A stretch of DNA of 64,000 bases from Avena insularis. Taxonomy: Eukaryota; Streptophyta; Magnoliopsida; Poales; Poaceae. This document shows positions 10,746-22,395 of this stretch, in pieces. Each line of letters begins with the position of its first letter. Position 1 is the stretch's first letter. The notes under the pieces were generated by a model, which was not told the origin of the DNA, made no database searches, and saw only the letters and a program-made list of their open reading frames with translations. The stretch covers positions 236,013,661 through 236,077,660 of the forward strand of contig CM042685.1 of the NCBI GenBank assembly GCA_023614405.1, written 5' to 3'. The translations under genes were made by a program, and so were the position numbers.

Positions 10746-12594
10746 CTTGCTTTAGGTGATTAGGCTAGCTGTGTTGGGCTTATTGGGCCATCTTGGCCCA
10801 ATTGGGCAGAACCAAAATGGCTCCCCAAAGGGGTCCTGGCCCTCTCAGCCCACTCACTCTGTCTCTCACTCGTTCTCATCTTCCCTCTTCCTCGACCCCG
10901 TGGGGTGCTGGCGATGCCCGCCGTTGTGGCCCTCCCTGGCCACTGCCATGGTGCAGGGCGAGGTTGGCGACTATGCTGGTTCGCCTCCTCCGCTTCGATT
11001 TGATTTCGGAGCCCTCCCGTGGCCATGTTCGCCCTCGTTCCTGAACCATAGGGTTTAGGGTTGGGTGCTGCCACCACTGCTACGGATCCTCATGTGGTAG
11101 TGTGCGGTGTTCGTGCGCTGTTGTGGTCGCTGCCGTGGCTGGTGTGGGTTGCAGCACCCTCTGGGTGCTCCCCGTGCCACCATGAGCACATCGACCATTC
11201 TGCTTCCTCTTCAATTCGTCAGCGAGGACCCCGGGTGAGTTGTGCCTCTGTGGATTCTAGTTCATCTTATCACCATGAATCCCTCTGTGTGCATTTAGTG
11301 GCTACCCCTGCCTAGTATCCATGTTCTGGTTAGGGTTCATATCCTGATTAGGGTTCTTGTCCTGATTAGGGTTCATATCCCTCTATTGACATTATATATG
11401 ATGAATTGGATCAAGTAATGATGATCCTTAAGCATGATGAATGGTTGTTTGATGTGGATTACTACTTATAGTTGGCTTTGGTGATGTTAGTGGCTTACCA
11501 GATTGATTCCATTGGTTAATTTGATATGGTTCAAATGATAGTGTTACTGTAGAATCACTACTTGGAGATCCTAGTGATTTGAGAGTTCACCACTATCATT
11601 ACTTGGTTATTGACAGTGATTTGTGAGTGATGTAGACACTGTATCTGTAATTGTTGGCTTATGGATTCATATACAAATCGAGATAAATTGGTCTCTTATA
11701 GTGATGTTATGTATATATACCTAGAAATGATTCTTGTGATTGGTACCAGGAAAATGATGCTTAGTTATCTGTGAGTTTATCTGTAAAAGCTAGATACTTA
11801 ATCTGCTTGGTCTAGAAGCTTCTCTTATGACACCATCCTAAAATGGCACACAATACTAGGTTCTACTACTTGGCTTGATTTTGTTTATGCTTAAGATTGG
11901 CTTAATACCAAAGATAAGTTGAAACTTCTTTCTTTAAACACCAATGCCTATGATGTTGGTCTGAGGCTTAGGGACTAGGTTCCTATCTTGTTGTTCCCCA
12001 TGGATCTGTTCTGGTAGTGATACCAGCTACTAATTCTTGAGTCAAAGTTGGGAAAAATGATTTGTAGGCTTTTTAAGTTATATAGATCCATAAGATCTAG
12101 AAATTCTAAGGTGCTACTCCTGTTTAAGAGATGTGCCTAGAATTCCAGATCTTAGCTATATTTATCCTTGGAATTTAAGATATGGCTTTATAACTAGGAT
12201 CAATGAGGTTGTTCTGAGATCCTTGTTGGATCTGTATAGTTTTATGATGGCTTTTAGTGTTTAACATCTTCTATGATGGACTCACCCCACTTGGGTGTTT
12301 TTCTGAAAAGTGGAATATAAGACAACACATGAATTCTTGTCTAACTTAGATAGATAAATCATGTGATGGTTTTATACTATTCACCACAACAGTGGAGTTG
12401 TTGGGGTTGTACTTGTTGATCTTGTGGCTTGATCTTCCTGGTTGTGTAGCTAGCCTGATCTGGTTCTTCTCCTGATGCTACTCCTGCTACTTCCAGCTCC
12501 TGGAACTTGTCCTTGATCTTGCTATCCACCTCTTGGTTCCTGTTAGCTTGACCTTGTTCTTGCTATCCAACTGATTCACCCCCTCCTTATGTCA

Positions 12595-15500
12595 TGTAAC
12601 ATCCCAAAAATACTAAACTTGGATCATCAAACTCTAATCATCAAAATTAGGGTTAACAAAAACTTTTCGAATTAAAAATATGAAAGCATGCATATGTGTG
12701 TGTATTGAAATTTGGATTCTTTTGAATTGCCATGCTTGTGTGTTTCTTTGCTTGTAAAAGGATTCTTAGGTGAAATAAACATCATCTAAACAATCCCCAC
12801 AGTTTTCCCAAAGCCAAATAAATCAAAACAAACAAAATAAGTGAATGGTCACTTTGGCCAATTTAACTCCCATGCCTACTTTGGCTATCTCTAACTTTCA
12901 GAACTTAACAGAAACTTGTTTGGATCTTTGCACCCCTTGATAGTACTCATAACAAAGTACCAAGGCCCACCTTGTGATCATCCAAAAACATTTGAATGCA
13001 TAGTTTAAAGGACAGTGTAAAATTGAATCTATATCATATGGGAAGATCCCACTTTTGCAAAAACCACTCAAACAAGCTCAACTTTCAAAACCCAAGCATC
13101 CACAGACTCACCAGCACATGCCTAGCACACCCACCAAAAATCTTTTCAAAATTCAAAATTTGAATTCATGCGGCCATTTCATCAAACACCTTGCAGATTC
13201 AAATCAAACAAAATCAAAACACTATAGTGTGCAGTGTTTTGGGCCTAACTTGTTCCCTCTCTGGACACCACTAGCCTTAGTAGATCATCTAACAACTCTA
13301 ACTAATCCCTAGAACCACTGTAAACTCGCCAATGTCATCAATGGTGAACAGGCCGAGAGCACCATGTCACCCTAGTGTGGACAGCAAGCTAGAGGAAGAA
13401 CTAGCCGTGCCAACCTTGTCTGGGAGGTAGCCCATGCCTCACCGCCCCCTCTCGACCAAGCTCAAGAATCGCCAGAACTGCCAGAACGCAGCACTTGCCG
13501 ACCATGCCGACGCCATCGCAGAAAGCACCATTCCCACGCAACCTGACCACCTCGAGACCTTGTCGCCCGCCAGCATGCTCCTCATCGTCCCCGGAGACCG
13601 CCAGACATGCCCATTCCACCGCCTGTACCCCGTAGCCACCGCTCGCTGTCAAAGACGCCGCCTCTGCCATGCAGAGCATCGTGCATTCTCGACCGTTTGC
13701 CACCGCCCCTACATGCGCATTAAAGCCCTAGAGCATCGCCAGGAGACCACCGATCGATCGCCACCCTCGGCCATGCCTCTAGCCGCCTGTAGCCATGTCG
13801 CCACCGTCGCCTGCCCATCCCGTTAGGTCTCGCCGTCGAGCCTATCAAAGGAGGACTCCCCCGCTCGAATTCTTCACACCATTACACTCCTCTCTCACCC
13901 AGAACCACCCCACCTCAGTCCTGGAGCAAGGCGAGCAGCACATCGCCGGAATTGCGCCAGAGCAGGCCGCCTATGGAGAAGAAGGGCACCGTCAATTTTG
14001 TCCACCCCAGTAGATGTCGCGACCACCCCTGAGTTCGCCGTCATCGACTTTGTCGTTTGCCCGCATCGCCGACCTTCGCCTGAGCCCCGGTGAGCCTCCC
14101 ATGACACCCACTGAGCCGCTAGGGTTCGAGCTCGCCGGTGACTAGTTCATCGTCGATGACGACCCTCAGCCGTTGATCTTACTTCTAATCCAATGCACCA
14201 CATTGCCTGGTACCACTTCGCACCTCCCCGTCTCACTGACGTGTGGGGACAGCCACTTAACCAGCCCGCGTAAGCGCTGTGCATAGCAGGCCGGCCCATT
14301 ATCGTCTCCCGCGCAGCCCACTGTTTGAATTTGGATTTTTTCCATTTTCATTCAAACACAATTCTATACCTAGTTTCAAAAATCAACCCAGCTCGATTCA
14401 GTGAATCAAATTGAATGAAACCAATTTTGCTAGAAAGGCCTTGAAATGTTTAATCCAAGCCCGTTAGACTCAAATCATTTGGATATGTAGATCACCCTTG
14501 CTAAAAATAACAAGGCAGAAGCTTTTCTGCATTCAAACATTTTTCAAATTTAAACCATAATAGCTTTTGAGTTGATTCCAACTCTCAAAAATCACATTTG
14601 ACCATACCTCTCAGAATATATAAAAATATATGGATTTACTTACAGAAATAATGTCCAATTAATAAAAGAATGCCACTTAGGCATTTCTAGTCACTTTATT
14701 TAATTAAAATAAAAGGGTAAAACCTTATTAAATTGTGACACCACTTTAAATCACATTCCCATGTACTGAAATATGTGGTGATGACATGTGTCAACATGAT
14801 CCCATGTTTGGTTTGGAGAATATTAAATCTTAAGTAGTTTTTCAATGAGTAGAAATTGCCTTTCTAAAAATAAAATCATTAAGCCAAATGCTTAGTCTTG
14901 TAATGTTAGTGATGATGCTAGATCATCTATAGATCCCCTTTGTGTGATGATTGAAAGTAGTTAAGTATTGTTTGGTGATTGTGTACCTCGTATTTATTTA
15001 TAGACGCTAGTACCGACCAAGGATACGAGGAGGAAGGAGGATACTACGAAAAAGAAGCCGAGGAGAACTTCAACCACTGCTCTGCACAAGGCAAGCCTAA
15101 TACTACTAGTTGATTGAGCAAGCTAACACTTGCAAGATGTTCCACTTTAGCAAGCCTTACTAATCAAGTTGACCTATGCAAGCTAATACTTTCTTGTGAC
15201 TATGCCAACTATATGCCTTAAGCATATGTGATCATACCCACTTGATAACCCAATCCTAGTTTTACTTGCAAGCTTTCTACTTTATTTATTTATCAAAGCT
15301 TCTACTTAGAGTGTACTTAAGTAATTTGTAGATATTGGAAAGATAACTGAAGGTTGCATAAAGAGCATAAAATTTGGCCTAAGCTAGATAATCTTGATGT
15401 CATCCTAAGACATGAGATTGAACTTAGTTAGAACCCCACTAGTTTACCACCCCTCATTAGTACTCACCCCCACTTGTAGATGCTAGTGCTAAGCATAAAA

Positions 15501-16640
15501 CTTGATCAACTTTAGATGGGAATACTTGGTGAAAATGGTTATGAAAACCTTAGAATGATGAGTCATTCTACTGAGATGTTTTGGCATGTGTTTCCAAACA
15601 CCAGAGGATTTTGGTGATGAAAATGTTAAGGCATGAGCCTTAGTCCTTTATTAAACTGATGGTTGTCTGGATGCGATACCATTCCAATCTTACCGTACAA
15701 CCACAATACCCGAGAATTGGGTAGGGCATGACTGGAAACTTATATACCTTAGTATTGGTTCCCTCACGGCCAAGGTCTGAGCTGAGGCTACCTTGTGAAG
15801 ATTGTCCACCTGCAAGACTCCAAGATGACAGCTTGGTCATGGTTGGGAGGCCAAACTCACGGAGAGGTGCTTATACTAGGGCGTGTAATTGAAAGGTTAG
15901 GATTGATTATCCTCATCGAGTATGGTGAATTCAGGATTTGTTCTGACGGATGTATCGAATGTTGTGGTGAAAGTGTACAATCTCCAGAGTGTCAAACTAT
16001 TGAATAGCAGCGTCATGATGTTATGGACAGTTGGAGTGGCCATATTGTTCCCCCGTCAGATGTTTTCAAAATGACTTGTGAAATGAATTGAGAACTTGAC
16101 TTGACCACAACAGAGTTGTGGCATGAGATACAAGTTCCCACTTAGGTGTTATAAAAATTCAACTAGCTTTCTTGCTTCTAAACTTAGTAGAGGTAAATCT
16201 GGCTTTTTGCAAAACAACCCTAGAGTTTAGTGTCCTCTTACAAAAACCCCCTTCACTTGTTAGTATTAGTTTGCGAGTACTTAACGAGTACTCATGGCTT
16301 TGTCCCTGGCTATTCCCGTGGCCAGACTATGAAGAGGAGTACCAGGATGATGGACCCCAGGAAGGTTACGACAACTAGGATCATCTCCCATCGTCAGCAT
16401 TGCCTGTGACCCCGAAGATGGAGCTTCACCTACGCTACCTTTATTATTACGTATTTCCGCTGCTTGAGTTGTATTAAGAACTGGATCATGAGATCCTTAT
16501 TTGTGTAAGACCTTATGTATGGTTTGTAATGGATGATGTACTGTCGTATCCAATTCTGTTATGTCTCGCAAAAATGGTAATCCTGGGATTGCGATGTATG
16601 GCATAACAGGCATCTGAGATTAAAAATACGGGTGTTGACA
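12595..16640 (+). repeat. 5' LTR of the chromovirus
   Basis: 4,046 bp, TGTAACATCCC...GGTGTTGACA. GC-rich block at about 13400-14320, AT-rich after that. The position equivalent to the TATA box of the other LTR reads TATCAAAGG (13843-13851) instead of TATAAAATA, so this copy's core promoter looks damaged. Confidence 0.95.
14014..16378 (+). other. Candidate three-exon acidic mini-gene inside the 5' LTR
   Basis: Exon A 14014-14089 (from an ATG; donor CCCCG|GTGAGC), exon B 15004-15090 (acceptor TTTATTTATAG, donor ACAAG|GCAAGC) and exon C 16326-16378 (acceptor CCGTGGCCAG, stop TAG). All junctions are phase 1 and join into one 71-codon frame rich in Glu and Asp (YEEEGGYYEKEAEE; YEEEYQDDGPQEGYDN). 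The ATG exists only in this LTR; the 3' LTR has CTG at that place. Splicing is inferred from motifs and phase. The product could also be merely a leader uORF. Confidence 0.45.
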
Positions 16641-16643
16641 AGT

Positions 16644-16655
16644 TGGTATCAGAGC
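16644..16655 (+). other. Primer-binding site, initiator tRNA-Met
   Basis: TGGTATCAGAGC begins four bases after the 5' LTR. It is complementary to the 3' end of plant initiator tRNA-Met, the usual primer for this lineage. Confidence 0.92.
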
Positions 16656-16871
16656 CATCCTGACCATAGGGGACCCTAGTTAGACTGGACGTTTGAATCA
16701 AAAACTTAGTTTCAAAACCAAAGGAAGCAAATATTTACAAAAACTTATTCCCACTCTTATCACCTTTATTCTTTCATGAAAATTCATCTTCCTCAAAAAA
16801 CTCTTGCAAAATACATAAAATTTGACACACTTGATCACTCTACTAACTTACTCATCCTATATTATTAATAA

Positions 16872-17675
16872 ATGGACATGAAGTACAGCAAGTTTTATCA
16901 GTTGGGTAATGGAGGAGACCTTATCTTTGAGAGGGATTTGGACCAGCTTTCGGAACTTCTCGAGCGTCCGCACCCCGAGTTCTTCGGAGCTCAGCTCAAT
17001 GATCAAGGAGGAGAAGATCTGCAGTGGCTAATTGTTGCAAGTCTCCGAGGAAAGATTGAACCTCCCACTGCTGAGGGAATTTAGTTCACCTTAAGAGAGA
17101 ACAACTGGCTTGATGGACTTGCCAGGGCCATGCAGGAAGCTCTTGCCCGTCTGTGTGGGCAGAGTATCAACCAGATCAAGGGTACCCGCTTTGAGTTTTG
17201 TCCAAGGCGTGATGCTAATGGACAGCCACTGGAAGCCCCATACCACCCCGAGCTGAAGACTCAATTGGACCACCTCAGCTTCATGATGTATGATCGTTAG
17301 CAGGAATTGGACAATTGCCGTGACTACTCCAACCACAAGTCCGCCATCATCAAGACGAAGGATCAGACCATCGCCATGCTAGCGAAGGATTGCAAGTCTC
17401 GCCGCCATTAGCTCGACAAGAAGGAGCGCATCATTGCTCGTATTCGCCACTGTATCTCGGATTTGGAGGAGACCATCCACGAGAGAGACATGCAGTTGGA
17501 GGAAAGGGAGAATGCCGGAGAAGATCTTCATGGAGACCCCTACTCCTATCTCAGCGATGATGATGATTTTCTGGAGGATCAGGCTATGGACTTCTTCACC
17601 GATGAGGATGATTTCGCCTTCATCAATGACGATGAGGATGATGAGGATGACGACTACACCGACTCCGAGGAGTAG
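16872..17675 (+). pseudogene. Extra acidic ORF upstream of gag (ORF0-like)
   Basis: One frame of 268 codons from ATG 16872 to TAG 17673-17675, broken by TAG at 17082, about 17298 and 17409. Each stop stands where a Gln codon fits. Residues about 190-225 are charged and helical (ISDLEETIHERDMQLEERE). The last 45 residues are strongly acidic (SDDDDFLEDQ, NDDEDDEDDDYTDSEE). It has no Gag, protease or Pol motif. Some rice gypsy families (RIRE3 and RIRE8, as I recall) carry an ORF0 at this place. It lies between the primer-binding site and gag, 231 bp before the gag ATG. Function is unknown; a coiled-coil acidic protein is all that can be said. Confidence 0.8.
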
Positions 17676-17906
17676 TAGCACTTGAGCACTAGCGTAGTGA
17701 GTTGTATTCGGTCCCACTGTATCGTAGTTTCCAGAATGGTTCTTAAAACCATCTGTTCACCTTTGTTGTGGTGTGTGTTTGTATCGTGTGCTATGAATGA
17801 ATGAAAAGCATGTTGCTAGAAAATCTGAGTCAAACTTTAAAAACTTTTCAAAGTCACGAAACCTTAGAAATTTCCCTCTTTTCTCATGATCTATATCAAT
17901 CTTCAG

Positions 17907-18890
17907 ATGCCACGCGGAGGAAGTGGTTCATCCTCGGACCCGATGTTGCAGATCCTGCAAATGTTGGTTTCTGACCGCGAAGCCGAAAGAGCCGAACGTC
18001 AAGCCAACCTAGCCACCCTTCAGCAGGTAGCTCAGCTAGCCCATAACAACCAAGGCCAAGGAAATCAGGACAACCATGGATCTAAGCTCAAGAATTTCCA
18101 GAACACCAACCCACCTGTTTTCACTAAGTCGGAAGAGCCCCTAGACGCCGATGATTGGCTGCAAACCATGGAGAACAACCTGGAAGTCGCCGGAGTGGAA
18201 GCTAACGAGAAAGTTCTATTTGCCACCCACTATCTAGCCGGAGATGCCAGAGCATGGTTGAACAGTGTTCGTGCAATGATCGGAGGACAGATGATGACCT
18301 GGGAGGAATTCAAGGTCAAGTTCAGCAGAACCCATGTGCCACCGGGTTTGATCAAGAGAATGAGAGATGAGTTCAGAGAACTGAAGCAAGGAAGGATGAC
18401 CGTAGTGGAATACCGTGAAAAATACTTGTCATTAGCTAGATATGCCCCGGATGAGATCGACACCGAAGCCAAGAAGGAGAGATTCCTGAATGGTTTGCAT
18501 GATGAGATGCAGACTGTGTTATTCAATATCCCCTTTGCTGATATTGAAGCCCTTGTCGACTCTGCCATCCAGATGGAAGGAAAGATCAACCAAGCCAATG
18601 AGAACCGCAAGCGTCGCATGATGCATCAGCCAGGAACCCATCAGACCCCAAAGTGCCCTAATCCATCTCCAGGATTTGCCCCGAGAACCAACAGACCCCC
18701 AATGAACCGTCCGACCTATCCCAATCGTGGAAACCCTAGGCACGAAGGAAATCACAACAACCCCGGCAACTCTAGCAATTTCAACCGTTCCCCACCCAAG
18801 TTCAACAACAACAATGCTACCTCCAACACCAACACTGCCCCGAGGACTGGAAGCAATGATGTGCCTATTGTAGCAAAGGACAAGTCGTAG
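17907..18890 (+). pseudogene. gag of the chromovirus, capsid part
   Basis: I chose ATG 17907 (MPRGGSGSSSDP); an in-frame ATG at 17886 is less likely because a splice-acceptor-like TATATCAATCTTCAG ends at 17906. The capsid retro-gag region is at about residues 75-200 (DDWLQTMENNLEV, ATHYLAGDARAWL, WEEFKVKF, KQGRMTVVEYREKYLSLARY). A Pro/Asn-rich hinge follows. TAG at 18888-18890 cuts the frame just before the zinc knuckle; the next codons continue in frame. Structural protein of the cytoplasmic particle. Confidence 0.93.
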
Positions 18891-19343
18891 GTGACTTGTT
18901 ATGACTATGGAAATAAGGGTCACTACTCCAATGAGTGCCCCAACAAGAAGAATGCCGCAGCCCCCAATACCAATGCCCCAGCTCAGCAGCAGCGTCATGT
19001 TCAGCCCGGAAGAAGATTTGCCCCAGGGAATTCGCTCAACCGCAACGGCCGTCTTTTTCTCATGCATGCTGAAGAAGCTCAGGAAGCACCAGACGTCGTA
19101 CTGGGTATGTTTTCTGTTCATTCAGTACTTGCTCGAGTGTTGTTTGATTCTGGTGCATCGCACTCATTTGTCACCGAAGAATTTGCATGCACTAGTAAAA
19201 TTCAACCAACCAAACTGAAGCATGTCATGATTGTGCAAATCCCCGGTTCAACCACCAAAGCTAGGCAAATTTGCAAAGCCGTCCTTATCTAAATCCATGG
19301 CATAGATTTTTATGCTAATCTGATAGTACTCGGAACTAAAGGT
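18891..19343 (+). pseudogene. Zinc knuckle and protease of the chromovirus
   Basis: In frame with the preceding gag. The CCHC knuckle reads CYDYGNKGHYSNEC: the second Cys is Tyr (TGT to TAT), so zinc binding would fail. The protease active site VLFDSGASHSFV (about 19138-19173) is intact. TAA at 19290-19292 (where CAA is expected) interrupts, after which the frame continues with the conserved [11 protein letters not shown] segment from about 19360. The product would be the RNA-binding nucleocapsid end plus the Gag-Pol protease. Confidence 0.92.
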
Positions 19344-21005
19344 TTGGAAGTAGTACTAAGAATGGATTGGATGTCCAAACATAAAGGACCGATCGACTGT
19401 GCCAAGAAAGCCATAACCATGACCAGTACAGCCGGAATATCAGTCGAGCATATATCTGAAACCTTACCGCGTCAATTCAAGTGCAACAAGAGTATAGCCC
19501 AACCTACCATTGACCAAGTCCGGATAGTCTGTGAATACCCTGATGTATTCCCAGATGTTTTGCCCGGTATGCCCCCAGATTGGGATATCGAGTTTATCAT
19601 TGAACTAATCCCCAGAACAGGACCCGTAGCCCAGAGACCATATAGTATGAACCCGTCTGAACTAGAAGAACTAAAGAAGCAACTGGATGCCATGTTGGAA
19701 ATTGGATTGATTCAACCAAGTGCATCACCTTGGAGATCACCTGTTTTGTTCGTGGATAAGAAGGATGGAGGTAACCGTTTGTGTACGGATTACCGGAAGT
19801 TGAATGATGTCACCATAAAGAACAAGTAACCTTTGCCCAAGATAGAAGATTTGTTTGATCAGTTGACCGGTGCCAAAGTGTTTTCTAAGATTGATCTTAG
19901 AACAGGCTATCATCAACTCAAGATTCGTGCAGAGGATATACCCAAGACTGCCTTTACCACCCGTTATGGATTATACGAGTATACTGTCATGTCTTTTGGA
20001 TTAACCAATGCCCCCGCTTATTTCATGAATCTCATGAATAAGATTTTTATGGACTTCCTGGATAAGTTTTTCGTTGTTTTCAGCGATGACATTCTGATTT
20101 ATTCCAAATCGGAAGAAGAACATGAGCTACACCTAAGGACCATTCTTGGAACCCTTAGAGAGCATAACTTGTATGCCAAGTTTAGCAAATGTGAATTCTG
20201 GTTACATGAGGTAGGATTCCTCGGTCACATTGTATCAGCCGGAGGAATTGCCGTTGATCCTGCAAAGGTGAAAGATGTTGAAGATTGGCAAGCCCCAACC
20301 ACTCAAACCCAAGTTCGTGCATTTCTCGGATTGGTGGGATACTACCGCAAGTTCGTAGAAGGATTCTCGAGTATCGCCAGACCCATGACCCAATTGCTGA
20401 AGAAGGACAAGAAGTTTGAATGGACTGACAAGTGTGAAGCGAGTTTTCAAGAACTCAAGAGGAGATTGATTTCAGCCCCAATCTTAATCATGCCGGATAT
20501 CACGAAGCCATTCGACGTGTATTGTGATGCATCCAAGATCGGTCTCGGATGTGTTCTAATGCAAGAAGGCAAAGTTATATCTTATCTATCTTGACAACTG
20601 AATCAACATGAGCAAAATTACCCAACCCATGACCTCGAACTCGCAGCCGTAGTTCTAGCCGTGAAGACATGGAGGCATTACCTGATGGGAAACCGTTGTG
20701 AGATTTATTCGGATCACAAGAGTCTGAAGTATATATTCACTCAGAAGGAGCTGAATATGAGACAGAGAAGATGGATTGAGCTAATCAAGGATTACGACCT
20801 GGACATTCACTATCACCCGGGTAAAGCCAATGTGGTAGTAGATGCCCTTAGCAGATTGTCGTGCCGCTTGAACTCCATGATTTTGAAGGAGCAACCAAGC
20901 TTGCACAAAGAGATGGAAGATTTTCGAATGGAATTAGTGAGTGAAGGATTTTTGGCTAGCATAGGACTTCAACCCACTTTGATCAGCCAGATCAAAGAGG
21001 CATAG
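19344..21005 (+). pseudogene. Reverse transcriptase and RNase H of the chromovirus
   Basis: One frame with stops at 19827 (TAA, Tyr expected), 20592 (TGA, Arg CGA expected) and 21003 (TAG, Gln expected). RT motifs: [41 protein letters not shown] and the active site [13 protein letters not shown] at about 20065-20105 with both Asp residues. RNase H from about 20490 has FDVYCDAS, the ELAAVV segment, [11 protein letters not shown] and VDALSR, so its acidic residues are present. Aside from the stops the domain set is complete. Confidence 0.94.
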
Positions 21006-22337
21006 AAAGGAAATGCTAGTATCGATGGAATTAAGCGTCGTATCGGTACAGGCAAGGTACCCAGATTCACCGAAGACGAAGAAGGAGTTCTGTGGTACAA
21101 AGGACGCCTTTGTGTACCAGCAGATTCTGAGTTGAAAGAAGTTATTATGAAGGAAGCTCATGATACTCTTTATTCTATCCACCCCGGAGGGACTAACATG
21201 TATCAAGATTTGAAAGAACAATTTTGGTGGCATAAGATGAAGAGAGAAATCGGAAGCTATATCGCCAAGTGTGATATATGTCAGCGAGTCAAGGCAGGAC
21301 ATCAAAGACCCGCTGGATTGTTGCAACCATTGCAAATTCCGGAATGGAAATTGGATTCCGTTGGAATGGACTTTATCATCGGATTGCCTACTTCTAGTAG
21401 GGGAAATGACTCTATTTGGGTCATAGTGGACAGATTGTCCAAAGTCGCCCATTTCTTACCCGTCAAGACCACATATCAGAGTTAAAAAGCTAGCAGAGTT
21501 GTACATCGCTAGAATCGTTAGTTTGCATGGAGTCCCCAAGAACATCGTATCTGATCGAGGAACTCAATTTACCTCGATATTCTGGAAGAAAGTCCAAGAA
21601 GGTTTAGGAACCCGCCTAGATTTCAGCACCGCGTATCACCCTCAGACCGATGGACAGACGGAGCGAGTAAATCAAATACTCGAAGATATAGTTTGCAAAT
21701 GGCCCCATTTGAATTCATGTATGGAAGAAAATGTCGCACCCCTTTGAATTGGTCGGAAGTAGGAGAGAGTCAGATTTTTGGACCTGACATCCTACAAGAA
21801 GCAGAAGAGAAGGTTCACAAGATTCGTGAGCACCTCAAGATAGCCCATTCCAGATAGAAGAGTTACACCGACAAAAGACGTCGAGACCTCGCCTTTAACA
21901 TCGGAGATTTTGTGTATCTGAAAGTGTCGCCATTGAAAGGAATGCAGCGTTTCCAACTCAAAGGAAAGTTAGCCCCTAGATATATCGGACCCTTCAAGAT
22001 TTTGAACCATCGAGGAGAAGTGTCGTATCAATTGGAACTGCCCGAAGAGATGTCAGTCGTGCACAATGTGTTCCATATCTCATTACTTCGCAAGTGCCTC
22101 GAAGTTCCAGAGAAGACCGAAGTGTTCAAGAATATCGATCACCGGACCATAGAGATCAACGATGATCTGACCTATCCCGAAGTACCCATCCGTATTTTGG
22201 AAGAAGCCTTCAGAACCACTAGAACCCTAAGCATCAAATTTCTCAAGATTCAGTGGAGCAACCACACAGAAGAGGAAGCTACCTGGGAGCGCGAAGATCA
22301 CATCAGGACGGAGTTTCCCGATCTCTTCAAATCCTAG
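21006..22337 (+). pseudogene. Integrase with chromodomain-like tail, deleted and frameshifted
   Basis: The zinc-binding domain ends in CDICQRVKAGHQ, and the core has VGMDFI, SDRGTQF and GQTERVNQ, so the DDE residues are present. A one-base insertion near 21482 shifts the frame. After about 21690 some 30-35 codons present in related integrases are missing and the frame changes again. A TAG (CAG expected) occurs near 21856. The C-terminal fold resumes at 21912 (YIGPFKIL, VVHNVFHISLL), and a chromodomain-like end follows (FLKIQWSNH, EEATWERED). Chromodomain tails guide insertion toward particular chromatin. Confidence 0.92.
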
Positions 22338-22383
22338 GTAATCTTTTTCGTCCTTTTTCAAATCTCGGGACGAGATTTTGTTT

Positions 22384-22395
22384 AAGGGGTAAGGT
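22384..22395 (+). other. Polypurine tract of the chromovirus
   Basis: AAGGGGTAAGGT immediately before the 3' LTR. Purine-rich with one interruption, in the expected position for plus-strand priming. Confidence 0.65.

Noticed and set aside
11221..11245. Donor-like CCGG|GTGAGTTG on the plus strand of the solo LTR
   Set aside because: The LTR reads on the minus strand by its TGTAACATCCC start and mini-exon order, so a plus-strand donor there has no supported partner.
10756..11315. Overlapping ORFs on both strands in the GC-rich part of the solo LTR
   Set aside because: Low-complexity composition, no domain, and inside an LTR.
13401..13826. GC-rich ORFs on both strands of the chromovirus LTR (also 23174-24063)
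   Set aside because: They lie upstream of the likely transcription start, differ by indels between the two LTRs and show no domain. Only the short segment ending at the phase-1 donor was kept as a candidate exon.
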